Origin: Rufibacter hautae
GTDB taxonomy: Bacteria; Bacteroidota; Bacteroidia; Cytophagales; Hymenobacteraceae
Direction of reading: 5' to 3'
Assembly: GCF_008271695.1 (NCBI RefSeq)
Contig: NZ_VKKY01000001.1
Coordinates: 2,258,808-2,322,807 of the forward strand
Length of the DNA: 64,000 nucleotides
Below are positions 34,096 to 42,999 of this stretch, piece after piece. Positions within the stretch are counted from its first letter, which is position 1, and each line of letters starts with the position of its first letter. The notes under the pieces were generated by a model. It was not told where the DNA came from, did no database searches, and worked only from the letters and a program-made list of their open reading frames with translations. The position numbers and the translations under genes are program-made.

Positions 34096-34740
34096 ATGGA
34101 GCTAGTCATTATTGGCGGAATCATTTTATTGGCTTATCTGATTGGGTCTATCCCTACGGCGGTGTGGGTGGGCAAGAAGTTTTACGGCATTGACGTGCGG
34201 CAGCACGGCAGCGGCAACGCCGGCGCTACCAATACCTTCCGGGTGCTGGGCAAGAAGCCCGGCTCCATTGTCATGGCCGTGGATATTCTGAAAGGCTGGG
34301 CCGCTACCTCATTGGCCAACCTGCTGGTGAACTGGGAGGCGATTGAGCCGCAGCAACTGATTATGTTCAAACTCATTCTGGGCGTGGTGGCCGTGATTGG
34401 CCATATCTTTCCGATATACGTGGGCTTTAAAGGCGGCAAAGGCGTAGCTACGGTCATGGGCATGGTGCTGGCGGTACACTTGCCGGTGGCTTTGATCTGC
34501 CTGGGCATCTTTGTGGTGGTGCTGCTCCTGACCAAATACGTGTCGCTGAGTTCTATGCTGGCCGCAATTTCTTTCCCTTTGCTGCTGATGCTGCCCATGT
34601 TCCGGCCAGACAACCTTTTGCTGCCCATCTTCGGGATTTTCATTGCTGTAATGGTGGTCTTGACCCATAAAAAGAACATCAACCGGCTGTTGCAGGGCGT
34701 GGAAAGCAAGGCCAACATTAACCCTTTCAAAAGCAAGTAA
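34096..34740 (+). CDS. plsY: Glycerol-3-phosphate acyltransferase PlsY
   Basis: A 214-aa inner-membrane enzyme that moves an acyl group from acyl-phosphate to glycerol 3-phosphate, the first step in phospholipid synthesis. The three conserved cytoplasmic loops are visible: IGSIPTAVWVGKKFYGIDVR then QHGSGNAGATNTFRVLG; GHIFPIYVGFKGGKGVAT; and the C-terminal VVLTHKKNINRLLQG. Length (about 210) and five membrane helices agree with the family. It has a clear promoter and stands alone. Confidence 0.95.
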   Translation: MELVIIGGIILLAYLIGSIPTAVWVGKKFYGIDVRQHGSGNAGATNTFRVLGKKPGSIVMAVDILKGWAATSLANLLVNWEAIEPQQLIMFKLILGVVAVIGHIFPIYVGFKGGKGVATVMGMVLAVHLPVALICLGIFVVVLLLTKYVSLSSMLAAISFPLLLMLPMFRPDNLLLPIFGIFIAVMVVLTHKKNINRLLQGVESKANINPFKSK

Positions 34741-34773
34741 ACGCTCGCGGGTTATCGGCAGAAGTCAGATTTC

Positions 34774-34811
34774 CTTTTCGGGGTACTTCTAGGAAAACAG
34801 GCCGAAAACAG
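34774..34811. repeat. Dispersed intergenic palindrome, copy 17
   Basis: CTTTTCGGGGTACTTCTAGG and AAAACAGGCCGAAAACAG between plsY and the dipeptidase. Confidence 0.7.
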
Positions 34812-34942
34812 AAGAGCATTGCCGCAAAGCGGAAGCACAACTTCTGGAAGGCTGAGATTAAGCGAATTCATGATAAAAGCGGCTTTCTTTCCTTAGAAGG
34901 ACGCTTTTTGTTTTTAACTTCACCCACCATCAATCCCATACT

Positions 34943-36310
34943 ATGAAAGCCTATATTGAAGAGAACAAAGACCGGTTTCTGCAAGAGTTGCTGGAGTTGT
35001 TACGTATTCCATCGGTGAGCGCAGACCTGTCTTTTAAAGGAGACGTGATGCGGGCGGCTGAATTCCTGAGAGAGAAGTTAGAGGCGGCCGGGGCAGACAA
35101 TGCGCAGCTGTTCAAGACGGCCGGCAACCCTATTGTCTACGCCGATAAAATCATTGATCCGGCCTTACCCACGGTGCTGGTGTACGGACACTACGACGTG
35201 CAACCCGCCGATCCCTATGAACTGTGGAACTCGCCGCCGTTTGAGCCCGTGATCAAAGACGAAAAAATCTACGCCCGGGGGGCCTGCGATGACAAAGGCC
35301 AGACCTACATGCACGTGAAGGCGTTTGAGACCATGATGCAGCAACAGGCCTTGCCCTGCAACGTGAAGTTCATGATTGAGGGCGAAGAGGAAGTAGGCTC
35401 TGTGAACCTGGCCACCTTCGTGAAAGAAAACAAAGAAAGACTCAAAGCCGATATCATTGTCATTTCAGACACCGGCATGCTGGCGAACGATGTGCCCTCG
35501 GTAACTACCGGTCTGCGCGGCCTCAGCTACCACGAGGTAGAGGTGACCGGACCCAACCGCGACCTGCACTCCGGGCTGTACGGCGGCGCCGTGGCCAACC
35601 CTATCAACATCCTGTGCAAGATGATTGCCTCGCTGCACGACGAGAACAACCACATCACCATTCCCGGGTTCTATGACAACGTGGAAGAACTAAGCCAGGA
35701 AGAACGTGCCGAGATGGCCCGCGCCCCTTTCAGCCTGGATGCCTACAAAATAGCCCTTGATTTGCCAGATGTACACGGCGAGGCTGGCTACAGCACCATG
35801 GAGCGTAATTCCATCAGGCCTACGCTGGACGTGAACGGCATCTGGGGCGGCTACACCGGCGAAGGCGCCAAGACGGTAATCCCTTCCAAAGCATTTGCTA
35901 AGATCTCTATGCGGTTGGTGCCGCACCAGACCTCAGAAGAAATAAGTGCGCTGTTCCAGAAACATTTTGAGTCTATTGCCCCGGCCAGCGTGAAAGTGGT
36001 GGTGAAACCGCACCACGGCGGAGAGCCGGTGGTCACGCCCACCACCTCGGCGGGTTACCAGGCAGCGGCCAGAGCCATGGAAGACACCTTCGGGAAGAAG
36101 CCGGTACCAGTACGCAGCGGTGGCAGTATTCCTATCGTGGCCATGTTCAAGTCTGTGTTGGAAACCGATACCGTGCTCATGGGCTTCGGGTTGGACTCAG
36201 ATGCCATCCACTCGCCCAATGAGCATTTTGGGGTGTTCAACTTCATGAAAGGCATTGAAACCATTCCGCTGTTCTACCAGCATTTCGCCCAATTGCACGG
36301 CAAGAGCTAA
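34943..36310 (+). CDS. M20 family dipeptidase
   Basis: A 455-aa cytoplasmic metallopeptidase of the M20 (CNDP/ArgE/DapE) group, without a signal peptide. Metal ligands and the catalytic base are in place: VYGHYDVQPAD, YARGACDDKGQ, MIEGEEEVGS, VISDTGML and the C-terminal histidine in DAIHSPNEHFG. The lid or dimerisation domain (about 200-340) has GLYGGAVANP and DVNGIWGGYTGEGAKTVIPS, the latter typical of M20 dipeptidases. It likely cleaves dipeptides; the exact substrate is unknown. A terminator follows 54 bp after the stop. Confidence 0.9.
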   Translation: MKAYIEENKDRFLQELLELLRIPSVSADLSFKGDVMRAAEFLREKLEAAGADNAQLFKTAGNPIVYADKIIDPALPTVLVYGHYDVQPADPYELWNSPPFEPVIKDEKIYARGACDDKGQTYMHVKAFETMMQQQALPCNVKFMIEGEEEVGSVNLATFVKENKERLKADIIVISDTGMLANDVPSVTTGLRGLSYHEVEVTGPNRDLHSGLYGGAVANPINILCKMIASLHDENNHITIPGFYDNVEELSQEERAEMARAPFSLDAYKIALDLPDVHGEAGYSTMERNSIRPTLDVNGIWGGYTGEGAKTVIPSKAFAKISMRLVPHQTSEEISALFQKHFESIAPASVKVVVKPHHGGEPVVTPTTSAGYQAAARAMEDTFGKKPVPVRSGGSIPIVAMFKSVLETDTVLMGFGLDSDAIHSPNEHFGVFNFMKGIETIPLFYQHFAQLHGKS

Positions 36311-36325
36311 GGAATTAATTGCCGC

Positions 36326-36364
36326 CGTTTTCAAGCCGGTTTTTTGAAAACAGCCCTTAAACAG
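36326..36364. repeat. Dispersed intergenic palindrome, copy 18
   Basis: CGTTTTCAAGCCGGTTTTTT and GAAAACAGCCCTTAAACAG between the dipeptidase stop and terminator. Confidence 0.75.
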
Positions 36365-36402
36365 AAAAGCCCTGCACTCACCAAGAGTGCAGGGCTTTTT
36401 TA
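36365..36402 (+). terminator. Dipeptidase terminator
   Basis: AAAAGCCCTGCACTC (36365-36379), loop ACCAA, perfect complement to 36399, then TTTAT. Also T-rich on the reverse strand, serving the converging barrel gene. Confidence 0.92.
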
Positions 36403-36440
36403 TGTGCGAAGTCTTCTGCCTTGCGTCTTTTCTCGTTGGA

Positions 36441-37091
36441 TTATCTGCTCAGTGGGAAAGCCAGGGATAATTGGATAGAAGAGTGACGGGCGTTTTTAAA
36501 CTCGCCACGGGCCGGAGAATCATCGGTCAGTTCTGTAAACGCACCGTTGTAACGCAGGCCTAAGCTGATGCCGTTACCAGCCGCAAACCCAAGCCCGGCA
36601 GCGTAACCTACCTCAAAGTCTGAGTAGCCAGACTTGCTTTTCTCGCTCACCGAGCGGTCTACCAGTTCGCCGTTGCGGTACTCTTTGGTTTTGTCGTTCA
36701 CGCTCACCATGTAAGAAACCTGCGGACCAGCCTCAAAGAAGAAGCTGCTGGCTTTGATACGGGCCAAAACCGGAACATCAATGTAGTTGAAGTTAGAGGT
36801 TCCTTCGTAGCGGTACTCAGTGCCCAGCAAGTTGGTTTCTACTTTGTCATCATACTTATACCCTTTGTTGGAGTACAGCACTTCTGGCTGGATGGAGAAG
36901 AAATCACCTATTATAGGCGCGTTAAAGTAAACCCCGGCGTTGAAACCTATTTTGTTGTTGAATCTTTCCTCGTTCTGCAGATCACCAGAAAGGTTAGAAT
37001 AGTTAAGACCTCCTTTGATCCCGAAGGTTGCCTGCGCCTGCGCTGCATAGGAGGCTACAACCGCTACAAATAAGAAGACGAATTTTTTCAT
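36441..37091 (-). CDS. Outer-membrane beta-barrel protein, paralog 1 of 4
   Basis: A 216-aa exported barrel (signal peptide 1-20, ending AAQAQA). Characteristic OMP_b-brl_2 blocks are TFGIKGGLNYSNLSGDLQNE, FSIQPEVLYSNKGYKYDD, NFNYIDVPVLARIKASSFFF, EAGPQVSYMVS and a final SIQLSLAFPLSR. Surface loops differ from the neighbours while barrel strands are conserved. It is the last of four paralogs in the same orientation. Function is unknown; small barrels of this family are abundant outer-membrane proteins. It ends near the bidirectional terminator at 36365. Confidence 0.88.
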   Translation of the reverse strand: MKKFVFLFVAVVASYAAQAQATFGIKGGLNYSNLSGDLQNEERFNNKIGFNAGVYFNAPIIGDFFSIQPEVLYSNKGYKYDDKVETNLLGTEYRYEGTSNFNYIDVPVLARIKASSFFFEAGPQVSYMVSVNDKTKEYRNGELVDRSVSEKSKSGYSDFEVGYAAGLGFAAGNGISLGLRYNGAFTELTDDSPARGEFKNARHSSIQLSLAFPLSR

Positions 37092-37223
37092 GATTTTAAA
37101 AAGTTGAATTTAGTTCCCTTGTTTGAAGATATTTAATCAAACACTGTGCCTAACTTCTAGTATTGCTGTGCCAAACAAGATTTAGGGTGTTTGTGTAAGC
37201 TAAGTGGTTGAACAGTAGGGGTA

Positions 37224-37259
37224 AAAAAATAGGAGGAACCACTAGTAGCGGTTCCTCCT
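37224..37259 (-). terminator. Terminator of barrel paralog 2
   Basis: Minus-strand hairpin AGGAGGAACC (37231-37240 with 37250-37259) followed by ATTTTTTAC. Confidence 0.85.
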
Positions 37260-37279
37260 TATTTCAAGTACTTACTTTA

Positions 37280-37933
37280 TTACCGGCTAGGGAACAAGAA
37301 GCCTAAGGTCAATTGGAAAGTAGAGTGACGGGCATTTGTCAAATCATCATTGTCACCTTCATTGGCCAAGGCATTAATACTACCATTGTACCGAAGGCCT
37401 AAACTAAGGCCGTTCTCTAACTGATAACCTAAACCAGCCACATAGCCAATTTCAAACTCAGAAAGATTGTCTTTTTCTACTTTTCTTTCGGTCTCTGTCT
37501 GGGTATTTCCAAGGAAAGTTTCGCTTTTGTCTTTGATGCCTAGCAGGTAAGAGGCCTGTGGTCCGCCTTCAAAGAACAAGCCACCTGCATTGATTCTTAG
37601 CAGCACGGGTAAGTCAAGGTAGTTGAAGTTGACACTTCCTTCGCTTCTGTAGTTCTGGTTGCCTACCATGTACTCATCATCGCGGTACTGGTAGCCACGC
37701 TGAGAGTAAAGCAGTTCTGGCTGTAAAGATAAGAAGCCATCACCGGTCAGGTCGAAGTTGGCCGTTAAACCACCCACAAACCCGAATTTGTTTTCATAGA
37801 TGTCCTGGTTATCTAAGTCCCCAGAAATGTTAGACATATTTGCCCCGGCTCTGAGACCAATTCTAGGACCATTTTGTGCTTGTGCAACGCTGAAGGAAAG
37901 CACGGCTGCAAGAAATAATACAATCTTTTTCAT
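37280..37933 (-). CDS. Outer-membrane beta-barrel protein, paralog 2 of 4
   Basis: A 217-aa exported barrel with signal peptide MKKIVLFLAAVLSFSVAQAQ. It shares with paralog 1 the sequence order RIGLRAGANMSNISGDLDNQ, FLSLQPELLYSQRGYQY, NFNYLDLPVLLRINAGGLFF, EGGPQASYLLG, and ends FQLTLGFLFPSR. Loops at about 80-90 and 135-150 are variable in sequence. It has its own terminator and a 420-bp upstream region, so it is likely transcribed singly. It is closest to paralog 1 by eye. Confidence 0.88.
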   Translation of the reverse strand: MKKIVLFLAAVLSFSVAQAQNGPRIGLRAGANMSNISGDLDNQDIYENKFGFVGGLTANFDLTGDGFLSLQPELLYSQRGYQYRDDEYMVGNQNYRSEGSVNFNYLDLPVLLRINAGGLFFEGGPQASYLLGIKDKSETFLGNTQTETERKVEKDNLSEFEIGYVAGLGYQLENGLSLGLRYNGSINALANEGDNDDLTNARHSTFQLTLGFLFPSR

Positions 37934-38300
37934 AGAGATAATGGAATTAGGTTATGGGTTGTTTGTCTGACATACCCTTGTAAAACTCACCCCATTATAC
38001 GGCACTGCAATAAAATGTTGGTATTTTCTGTATTAAGTTTCTGTGTAGGTAGAAAAATGCCGTATTTAAACAACTTAGAAAAAGATAAAAATACGGGGTA
38101 GAAGCTTTGTTTCTCAGCGCATTAAGCCTTTTAAGCCTGGTTAGGGGGTGAAACGCTTCCACACTCAAAATGGAAAATCAAAAATTCTCTTTTCTATCTG
38201 TTTTCTTGAAAAGACCCCTAAAACTCCTTCCACCCAAAAGAAGAACAGAAAGGCACTATGGCTCAATAGGATATTTAGTAAAGGAGCCTTAAAATGGTAG
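37934..38300. other. Intergenic stretch between barrels
   Basis: AT-rich upstream region of paralog 2 containing a short hairpin (CCGTATTT at 38060-38067 with 38089-38096) and a dispersed palindrome at 38198. No clean -7 box on the minus strand and no ORF of note. Confidence 0.45.
38198..38227. repeat. Dispersed intergenic palindrome, copy 19
   Basis: CTGTTTTCTTGAAAAGAC then CCCTAAAAC; left outer arm lost. Confidence 0.5.
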
Positions 38301-38333
38301 ACAGAAAAAAAGGGCCTCTATTGAGGCCCTTTT
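38301..38333 (-). terminator. Terminator of barrel paralog 3
   Basis: Minus-strand AAAAGGGCCTC, loop of 4, perfect complement (38308-38333), then TTTTTTCTG. Confidence 0.9.
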
Positions 38334-38353
38334 CAAATCATGGGGAAGATGTA

Positions 38354-38959
38354 TTATCTGCCTCCAAACATATAGCTCAAAGACAGTTGGAAAACAGAGT
38401 TGCGTACTTTGATGTCATCGTCTTCATTGATGCTGGTGATACCGCCTTGGTAGCGCAAGCCAATGCCAAGACCGGCCGGCATCTGGTAGCCTATACCAGC
38501 AGCGTACCCAAATTCGAATTTCTTGTATCCTTCTCCATCTTCGGTGTCCAAGTCTATTTCATCGCCACCAATTTCAATGGTGTTTTTGTCGTTCACCATG
38601 AAACCTAAGGTAGGCCCTAACTCAAAGAATAGGCCTCCGGCGTTGATGTGGGCCAGGATTGGAACATCAATGTAGCTCAGTCGTGACTTTAGGGTAGCCT
38701 CCTCGCCGTCTTCTTCGCCTTCAAACTTGAAGCCTTTCAAAGAATACAGCAGTTCTGGCCTGATAGAGATCATCTCAGAGATACCGTAGTCTGCGAAGAG
38801 ACCACCATGGAAACCAAAGAGATACTCAGCGTCATCCAGGCCATCGCCCATAACGTTGGTAAAGTTCGCGCCTGCTTTTATCCCCAATTTGATGCCCTCC
38901 TGGGCTTGGGCGAAGTAGGTGGTGAACAATGCAGCAATAAAGAATACTAGCTTTTTCAT
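38354..38959 (-). CDS. Outer-membrane beta-barrel protein, paralog 3 of 4
   Basis: A 201-aa exported barrel with signal peptide MKKLVFFIAALFTTYFAQAQ. The signal peptide is almost identical to that of paralog 4, pointing to a recent duplication. Barrel blocks: IKLGIKAGANFTNVMGDGLD, MISIRPELLYSLKGFKFEGE, RLSYIDVPILAHINAGGLFF, ELGPTLGFMVNDKN. Loops are rich in Asp and Glu (EGEEDGEEAT, GGDEIDLDTEDGEG), more acidic than in paralogs 1 and 2. It ends FQLSLSYMFGGR. Confidence 0.88.
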   Translation of the reverse strand: MKKLVFFIAALFTTYFAQAQEGIKLGIKAGANFTNVMGDGLDDAEYLFGFHGGLFADYGISEMISIRPELLYSLKGFKFEGEEDGEEATLKSRLSYIDVPILAHINAGGLFFELGPTLGFMVNDKNTIEIGGDEIDLDTEDGEGYKKFEFGYAAGIGYQMPAGLGIGLRYQGGITSINEDDDIKVRNSVFQLSLSYMFGGR

Positions 38960-39041
38960 GAAGTTTATTATTTAGGTTAGTAATTGATGATGGGGGGAGC
39001 CTCCAGTAAGGCATGTAGGCCGGAAATGAATCTTCCTGTAA

Positions 39042-39647
39042 TTATCTCAGCGTGTAACTCACTCCCAGTTGAAAGGAAGAGTTGTAGACTTTGGCTTCTT
39101 CAGACTTGTCTAACTTGCTCAAACCACGGGTATAGCGTAAGCCAAGGCCAAGTCCGCTCTGGAACTGGTAGCCAAAACCGGCGGCAACACCAAGGTCAAA
39201 CTTGTTTAATTCATCTGTTACGGTTTTGGTTTCTTCAAATTCCTCGCCTAGTAACTCGCCTTCTTCTCTTGTTTTCGCGCTTAAAAGGTAAGAGAAGGTA
39301 GGGCCCGCCTCAACAAAGAAATTACCCGCCTTGAATCTGGCTAAAACCGGAAGTTCTATGTAGTGGGTGGTGAGGTAAGATTTGTATTCAAAGTCTTCTT
39401 CATCGGCTTCGGCATAGAAGCCTTTCATGGAGTAAAGAAGCTCAGGTCTGATGGAAAACTGTTCTGTAAGACCATAGTCTAAGAAACCGCCCGCATGAAG
39501 GCCAAGGAGGTTGCCTAAGTTTTCTTCGTCTTTACCAACAACACTGCTCACATTAACACCTGCTTTCAAACCTAATTTGATGCCTTCCTGGGCTTGGGCA
39601 AAATAGGTAGTGAACAATGCGGCAATAAAGAAAAACACTTTTTTCAT
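39042..39647 (-). CDS. Outer-membrane beta-barrel protein, paralog 4 of 4
   Basis: A 201-aa exported barrel. Its signal peptide MKKVFFFIAALFTTYFAQAQ and the next residues EGIKLGLKAGVN match paralog 3 nearly exactly. The loops then diverge (YAEADEEDFEYKS; KTREEGELLGEEFEETKTV), again acidic. It ends FQLGVSYTLR. It lies 82 bp upstream of paralog 3 without an obvious terminator between them, so 4 and 3 may be co-transcribed. Confidence 0.88.
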   Translation of the reverse strand: MKKVFFFIAALFTTYFAQAQEGIKLGLKAGVNVSSVVGKDEENLGNLLGLHAGGFLDYGLTEQFSIRPELLYSMKGFYAEADEEDFEYKSYLTTHYIELPVLARFKAGNFFVEAGPTFSYLLSAKTREEGELLGEEFEETKTVTDELNKFDLGVAAGFGYQFQSGLGLGLRYTRGLSKLDKSEEAKVYNSSFQLGVSYTLR

Positions 39648-39932
39648 GATTGATAATAAGGGTTTAGGGATTTTAAGGGTTAGTAACGGGTAATGCTATT
39701 TAGGATAAATATTGGTTTTTGTATATACTAACAAGTAAGTATAAAGTCTCTGACCTGACCTGCTTCAGAATCTTTGAGGGTAGTAATCCTATAGGCAGAT
39801 CTTGTTGGTTACAGTTCTTACTTCTCTTTCTTGCAACGCTCCTGAGCCAAATATCAATTGCCGGAAAGGGCTTCTGTGCTGCGTTGCTTCCTCTACTAGA
39901 CAGCCTTATATTAGATTACCCCTATCCTTGAT
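39648..39932. other. Intergenic stretch before comM
   Basis: Holds the upstream region of paralog 4. Two short plus-strand ORFs (around 39719 and 39802) overlap each other and lack family resemblance; I see no other signal. Confidence 0.45.
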
Positions 39933-39988
39933 TAAAATAAAAATCCTCCTGACGAACTGCTTTCTAGAAGCATGGTCCGTCAGGAGGA
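39933..39988 (-). terminator. comM terminator
   Basis: Minus-strand hairpin with outer arm TCCTCCTGACG (39944-39954 with 39978-39988) and partial inner pairing, followed by TTTTTATTTTAAT. Confidence 0.82.
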
Positions 39989-40023
39989 AATGGATGAAGG
40001 AAGCGTGTGTCTTGCGAAGTGGC

Positions 40024-41562
40024 TTAGCCGGCCCAGCCTTCGCGGTCTAGGCTGCGGTACTGAATGGCCTCGGCGAGGTGTTCTATTTTGATGTCTTGGG
40101 AGCCAGCCAAGTCGGCAATGGTGCGGCTTACTTTTAAGATGCGGTCATAGGCCCGGGCCGAGAGCCCCAGTTTCTCCATGGCGGCTTTCAAGAGCAACCT
40201 GCCGGCCTCATTGATGCGGCATAGGTCTTTGACCATCTGCGGTGGCATCATGGCGTTGGAGTGGATGTCTGGGAAGTCCTGGAACCGGTTGGCCTGCCAT
40301 TGGCGCGCCTGTTCTACGCGCTCCCTTATATCAGCGCTGGTCTCAGTTTTGCGAGTCTCGGTCATCTGATCAAAAGAAACCGGGGTAACCTCCACGTGCA
40401 GGTCAATGCGGTCTAATAAGGGGCCGCTTACTTTGTTCAGGTAGCGCTGCACCACGCCAGGTCCGCAGACGCAATCTTTATTGGGGTCATTATAGAAGCC
40501 ACAGGGGCACGGGTTCATGCTGGCCACCAGCATAAAGTTGGCCGGGAAATCAATGGTGAGGCGTGCCCGCGAGATACTTACCCGCCGTTCTTCCAGCGGT
40601 TGGCGCATGACCTCCAGCACGGTTCTTTTGAACTCCGGCAATTCATCCAGGAAAAGAACCCCGTTGTGCGAAAGCGAAATCTCGCCGGGCTGCGGATTTC
40701 CGCCGCCGCCTACCAGTGCCACGTCTGAAATGGTATGGTGTGGTGCCCTGAACGGCCGCTGCGCCAAAAGAGAACCCTGTACACCCAACTTACCTGCGAC
40801 AGAGTGAATTTTAGTGGTCTCCAATGCCTCATGCAAGGTGAGCGGCGGCAGGATGGAGGGCAGGCGTTTGGCCAGCATGGTTTTTCCAGCGCCGGGTGGG
40901 CCAATCATGATCACGTTATGACCGCCGGCCGCAGCAATCTCCAGCGCCCGTTTAATGTTTTCCTGACCCTGTACATCGGCAAAATCGGCGGAGTACTGGT
41001 GCAGGGTCATCTGGAAGTGGTCGCGGGTATCAACTTTAAGCGGCTCAATGGCCAGGTCGCCGCGCAGGAAGTCTATGGCTTCTTTAAGGTTAGACACGCC
41101 AATCACATCCAGGTTGTTCACAATGGCCGCTTCCTGAGCATTCTGTTTGGGCAAGATAAAGCCTTTGTACCCTTCTTTGCGGGCCTGTATGGCAATGGGC
41201 AGCACGCCTTTGATGGGTCTCAGTTCCCCGTCCAGCGCCAGTTCACCCATGATGAGGTACTGTTCCAGATGGTCGGTGAGGAGTTGTTCAGAGGCTGCTA
41301 GAATACCCAGGGCAATGGGCAGGTCATAGGCCGAGCCTTCTTTGCGCACGTTGGCCGGCGCCATGTTGATGACTACTTTCTGGCGCGGCATCCGGTAGCC
41401 ATGGTGCTTGAGCGCAGATTCAATCCGTTGCTCGCTTTCTTTGATGGCATTGTCTGGCAAGCCTACCAAAAAATACTTGGTGCCTGGTGATACGTTTACT
41501 TCAATGGTGATGGTGAAGGCATTCACGCCCTGTACGGCGCTTCCGAAGGTCTTGACAAGCAT
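40024..41562 (-). CDS. comM: ComM/YifB-type Mg-chelatase-like AAA+ ATPase
   Basis: A 512-aa AAA+ protein. ComM in Vibrio is a helicase that promotes branch migration during natural transformation; family members (YifB) are widespread. The N-terminal Lon-protease-like domain begins MLVKTFGSAVQGVNAFTITI. The Walker A is GPPGAGKTMLAKR, followed by the Mg-chelatase middle with LFLDELPEFKRTVLEVMRQP and ANFMLVASMNPCPCGFYNDP, including a CPCG...C zinc-like site. The C-terminal part has SARAYDRILKVSRTIADLAG. I start at ATG 41562, which gives the conserved N-terminus; the longer frame adds 16 unrelated residues. Confidence 0.93.
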   Translation of the reverse strand: MLVKTFGSAVQGVNAFTITIEVNVSPGTKYFLVGLPDNAIKESEQRIESALKHHGYRMPRQKVVINMAPANVRKEGSAYDLPIALGILAASEQLLTDHLEQYLIMGELALDGELRPIKGVLPIAIQARKEGYKGFILPKQNAQEAAIVNNLDVIGVSNLKEAIDFLRGDLAIEPLKVDTRDHFQMTLHQYSADFADVQGQENIKRALEIAAAGGHNVIMIGPPGAGKTMLAKRLPSILPPLTLHEALETTKIHSVAGKLGVQGSLLAQRPFRAPHHTISDVALVGGGGNPQPGEISLSHNGVLFLDELPEFKRTVLEVMRQPLEERRVSISRARLTIDFPANFMLVASMNPCPCGFYNDPNKDCVCGPGVVQRYLNKVSGPLLDRIDLHVEVTPVSFDQMTETRKTETSADIRERVEQARQWQANRFQDFPDIHSNAMMPPQMVKDLCRINEAGRLLLKAAMEKLGLSARAYDRILKVSRTIADLAGSQDIKIEHLAEAIQYRSLDREGWAG

Positions 41563-41716
41563 AGATGATTCTAATACAATTTTGGATATTATTTTGAAGC
41601 GCAACAGCAAGCGGCCACAATAAATTCCGTAGGAAGTATTCAGAAGTGAAGCAACACCTGGAACCTCAACTACCTATTTAGCTAGGAGGTGCCAGGCGTA
41701 CAGATAAAAGGAACTA

Positions 41717-41756
41717 CGGTTTAGCCCTGTTTTAAGAAAATCAGGCGCAAAGCGCC
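41717..41756. repeat. Dispersed intergenic palindrome, copy 20
   Basis: CGGTTTAGCCCTGTTTTAAG and AAAATCAGGCGC upstream of comM; moderately degenerate. Confidence 0.5.
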
Positions 41757-41782
41757 CTTGTAAGTAAATTGCAGAACGCCTA

Positions 41783-42367
41783 TTAGGCCATGTGTTTCTC
41801 CAGCAGCAGAATCAGGATGTGGATGACTTTGATGTGGATCTCCTGGATTCTATCGGCGTAGCCGAAATGGGGCACTCTGATTTCTACATCGCTCAAGGGC
41901 GCCAGTTTGCCGCCGTCTTTGCCGGTGAGTGTAACCACGTAGGCGCCCTGGGCTTTGGCGGCCTCGGCGGCTTTGAGCACGTTAGCCGAGTTGCCGCTGG
42001 TGCTGATGCCCAACAATACATCGCCGGGTCTTACCAGGGCCTGCACGTACCGGGAGAAGATGAGGTCATAGCCGTAGTCATTAGACACGCAGCTCATGTG
42101 GCTGGGATCTGAGATAGAGATGGCGGCCATGGGCGCCCGGTCATCGCGGTAGCGGCCGGTGAGTTCCTCGGCGAAGTGCATGGCGTCACACATAGAGCCT
42201 CCGTTGCCGCAGGAAAGTATCTTGCCTCCGTTCTTCAGGCTGTTGGCCATGAGCTGCGCCGCTGCTTCAATAGAGGAAACGGTGGTGGGCTGGGTCAGAA
42301 AATCGGTGAGCACCTGTTGGGCTTGTTGCAGTTCCTGCAGAATGAGGGCAGAAGGAGAGGTAGTCAT
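41783..42367 (-). CDS. gmhA: Phosphoheptose isomerase (SIS domain)
   Basis: A 194-aa SIS-domain enzyme, the size of E. coli GmhA (192 aa), which converts sedoheptulose 7-phosphate to heptose 7-phosphate for the LPS core. Substrate-binding motifs are [34 protein letters not shown] and [12 protein letters not shown]. Glu of HFAEEL and the C-terminal histidine region ([17 protein letters not shown]) fit the catalytic/zinc sites. The coding start is 3 bp from the stop of the upstream membrane gene, so both are probably one operon. A later heptose pathway is not in the window. Confidence 0.88.
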   Translation of the reverse strand: MTTSPSALILQELQQAQQVLTDFLTQPTTVSSIEAAAQLMANSLKNGGKILSCGNGGSMCDAMHFAEELTGRYRDDRAPMAAISISDPSHMSCVSNDYGYDLIFSRYVQALVRPGDVLLGISTSGNSANVLKAAEAAKAQGAYVVTLTGKDGGKLAPLSDVEIRVPHFGYADRIQEIHIKVIHILILLLEKHMA

Positions 42368-42370
42368 GTA

Positions 42371-42868
42371 CTATACAAAAGGCCGGTGTTCTGCCGGCGG
42401 CAGGTTGGGGTTTTCATCCGGATTTACGGTTGGCGGAATGGGAGCCGGCGTGATAATCAAAGTCTGCTCGTCCTCCGCCGAAGCATTCGAATGGCGGTGC
42501 TGTTGCGGCGCCAGGGGCTCAGCCCTGTTAGAGGCAGGCTCCGGGATAAGCGGCGTGGCCGAGGTTTTCAGCTGTTGGTCATAATGTTTCGCTTTCCACT
42601 CGGTGTGTTTCGCCTTCAGATCCGTGTGTTGGCGGCGCTCGCGTTCCAAGCTCCGTTTTAGGGTGGCAATATACACGTTTTCTACCAAGAGTTCTGCCAG
42701 CAGCAACACAGCCCCCATCCAAAGCAGGTAGTTGAAGAACTCGGCGTCATGGGCTAAGTCAAACAGCATCACAAACTTAGAAACGCTTAAAATGCGCAGC
42801 AGAAACAGAAAGGCAATGAGCAAATACACCATCACCGCAATATTTATAAACTTCTTCAGGGATTCCAT
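42371..42868 (-). CDS. Two-TM membrane protein, unknown
   Basis: A 165-aa protein. Hydrophobic segments lie at about 9-27 (IAVMVYLLIAFLFLLRIL) and 45-68 (YLLWMGAVLLLAELLVENVY). They are followed by a charged helix (IATLKRSLERERRQHTDLKA) with coiled-coil character and a Pro-rich tail (ITPAPIPPTVNPDENPNLPP). I do not recognise a family. It is immediately upstream of gmhA (3-bp gap), which suggests co-expression and perhaps an envelope role. Confidence 0.7.
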   Translation of the reverse strand: MESLKKFINIAVMVYLLIAFLFLLRILSVSKFVMLFDLAHDAEFFNYLLWMGAVLLLAELLVENVYIATLKRSLERERRQHTDLKAKHTEWKAKHYDQQLKTSATPLIPEPASNRAEPLAPQQHRHSNASAEDEQTLIITPAPIPPTVNPDENPNLPPAEHRPFV

Positions 42869-42999
42869 AGCCGTACAGATTGTGGGTAAACATTAAGAAT
42901 AATGAATATATACCTGTACGCAAACGCCAGGAAATAGCTGTGAAACGCCTGAAGATGATAGAAATGAGGTTCTGAAAAGTAGCTTGTTTGTCTATTTAG

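Noticed and set aside
39719..40050. Two short plus-strand ORFs between the barrels and comM
   Set aside because: They overlap each other and the comM terminator, and show no family resemblance or ribosome-binding context.
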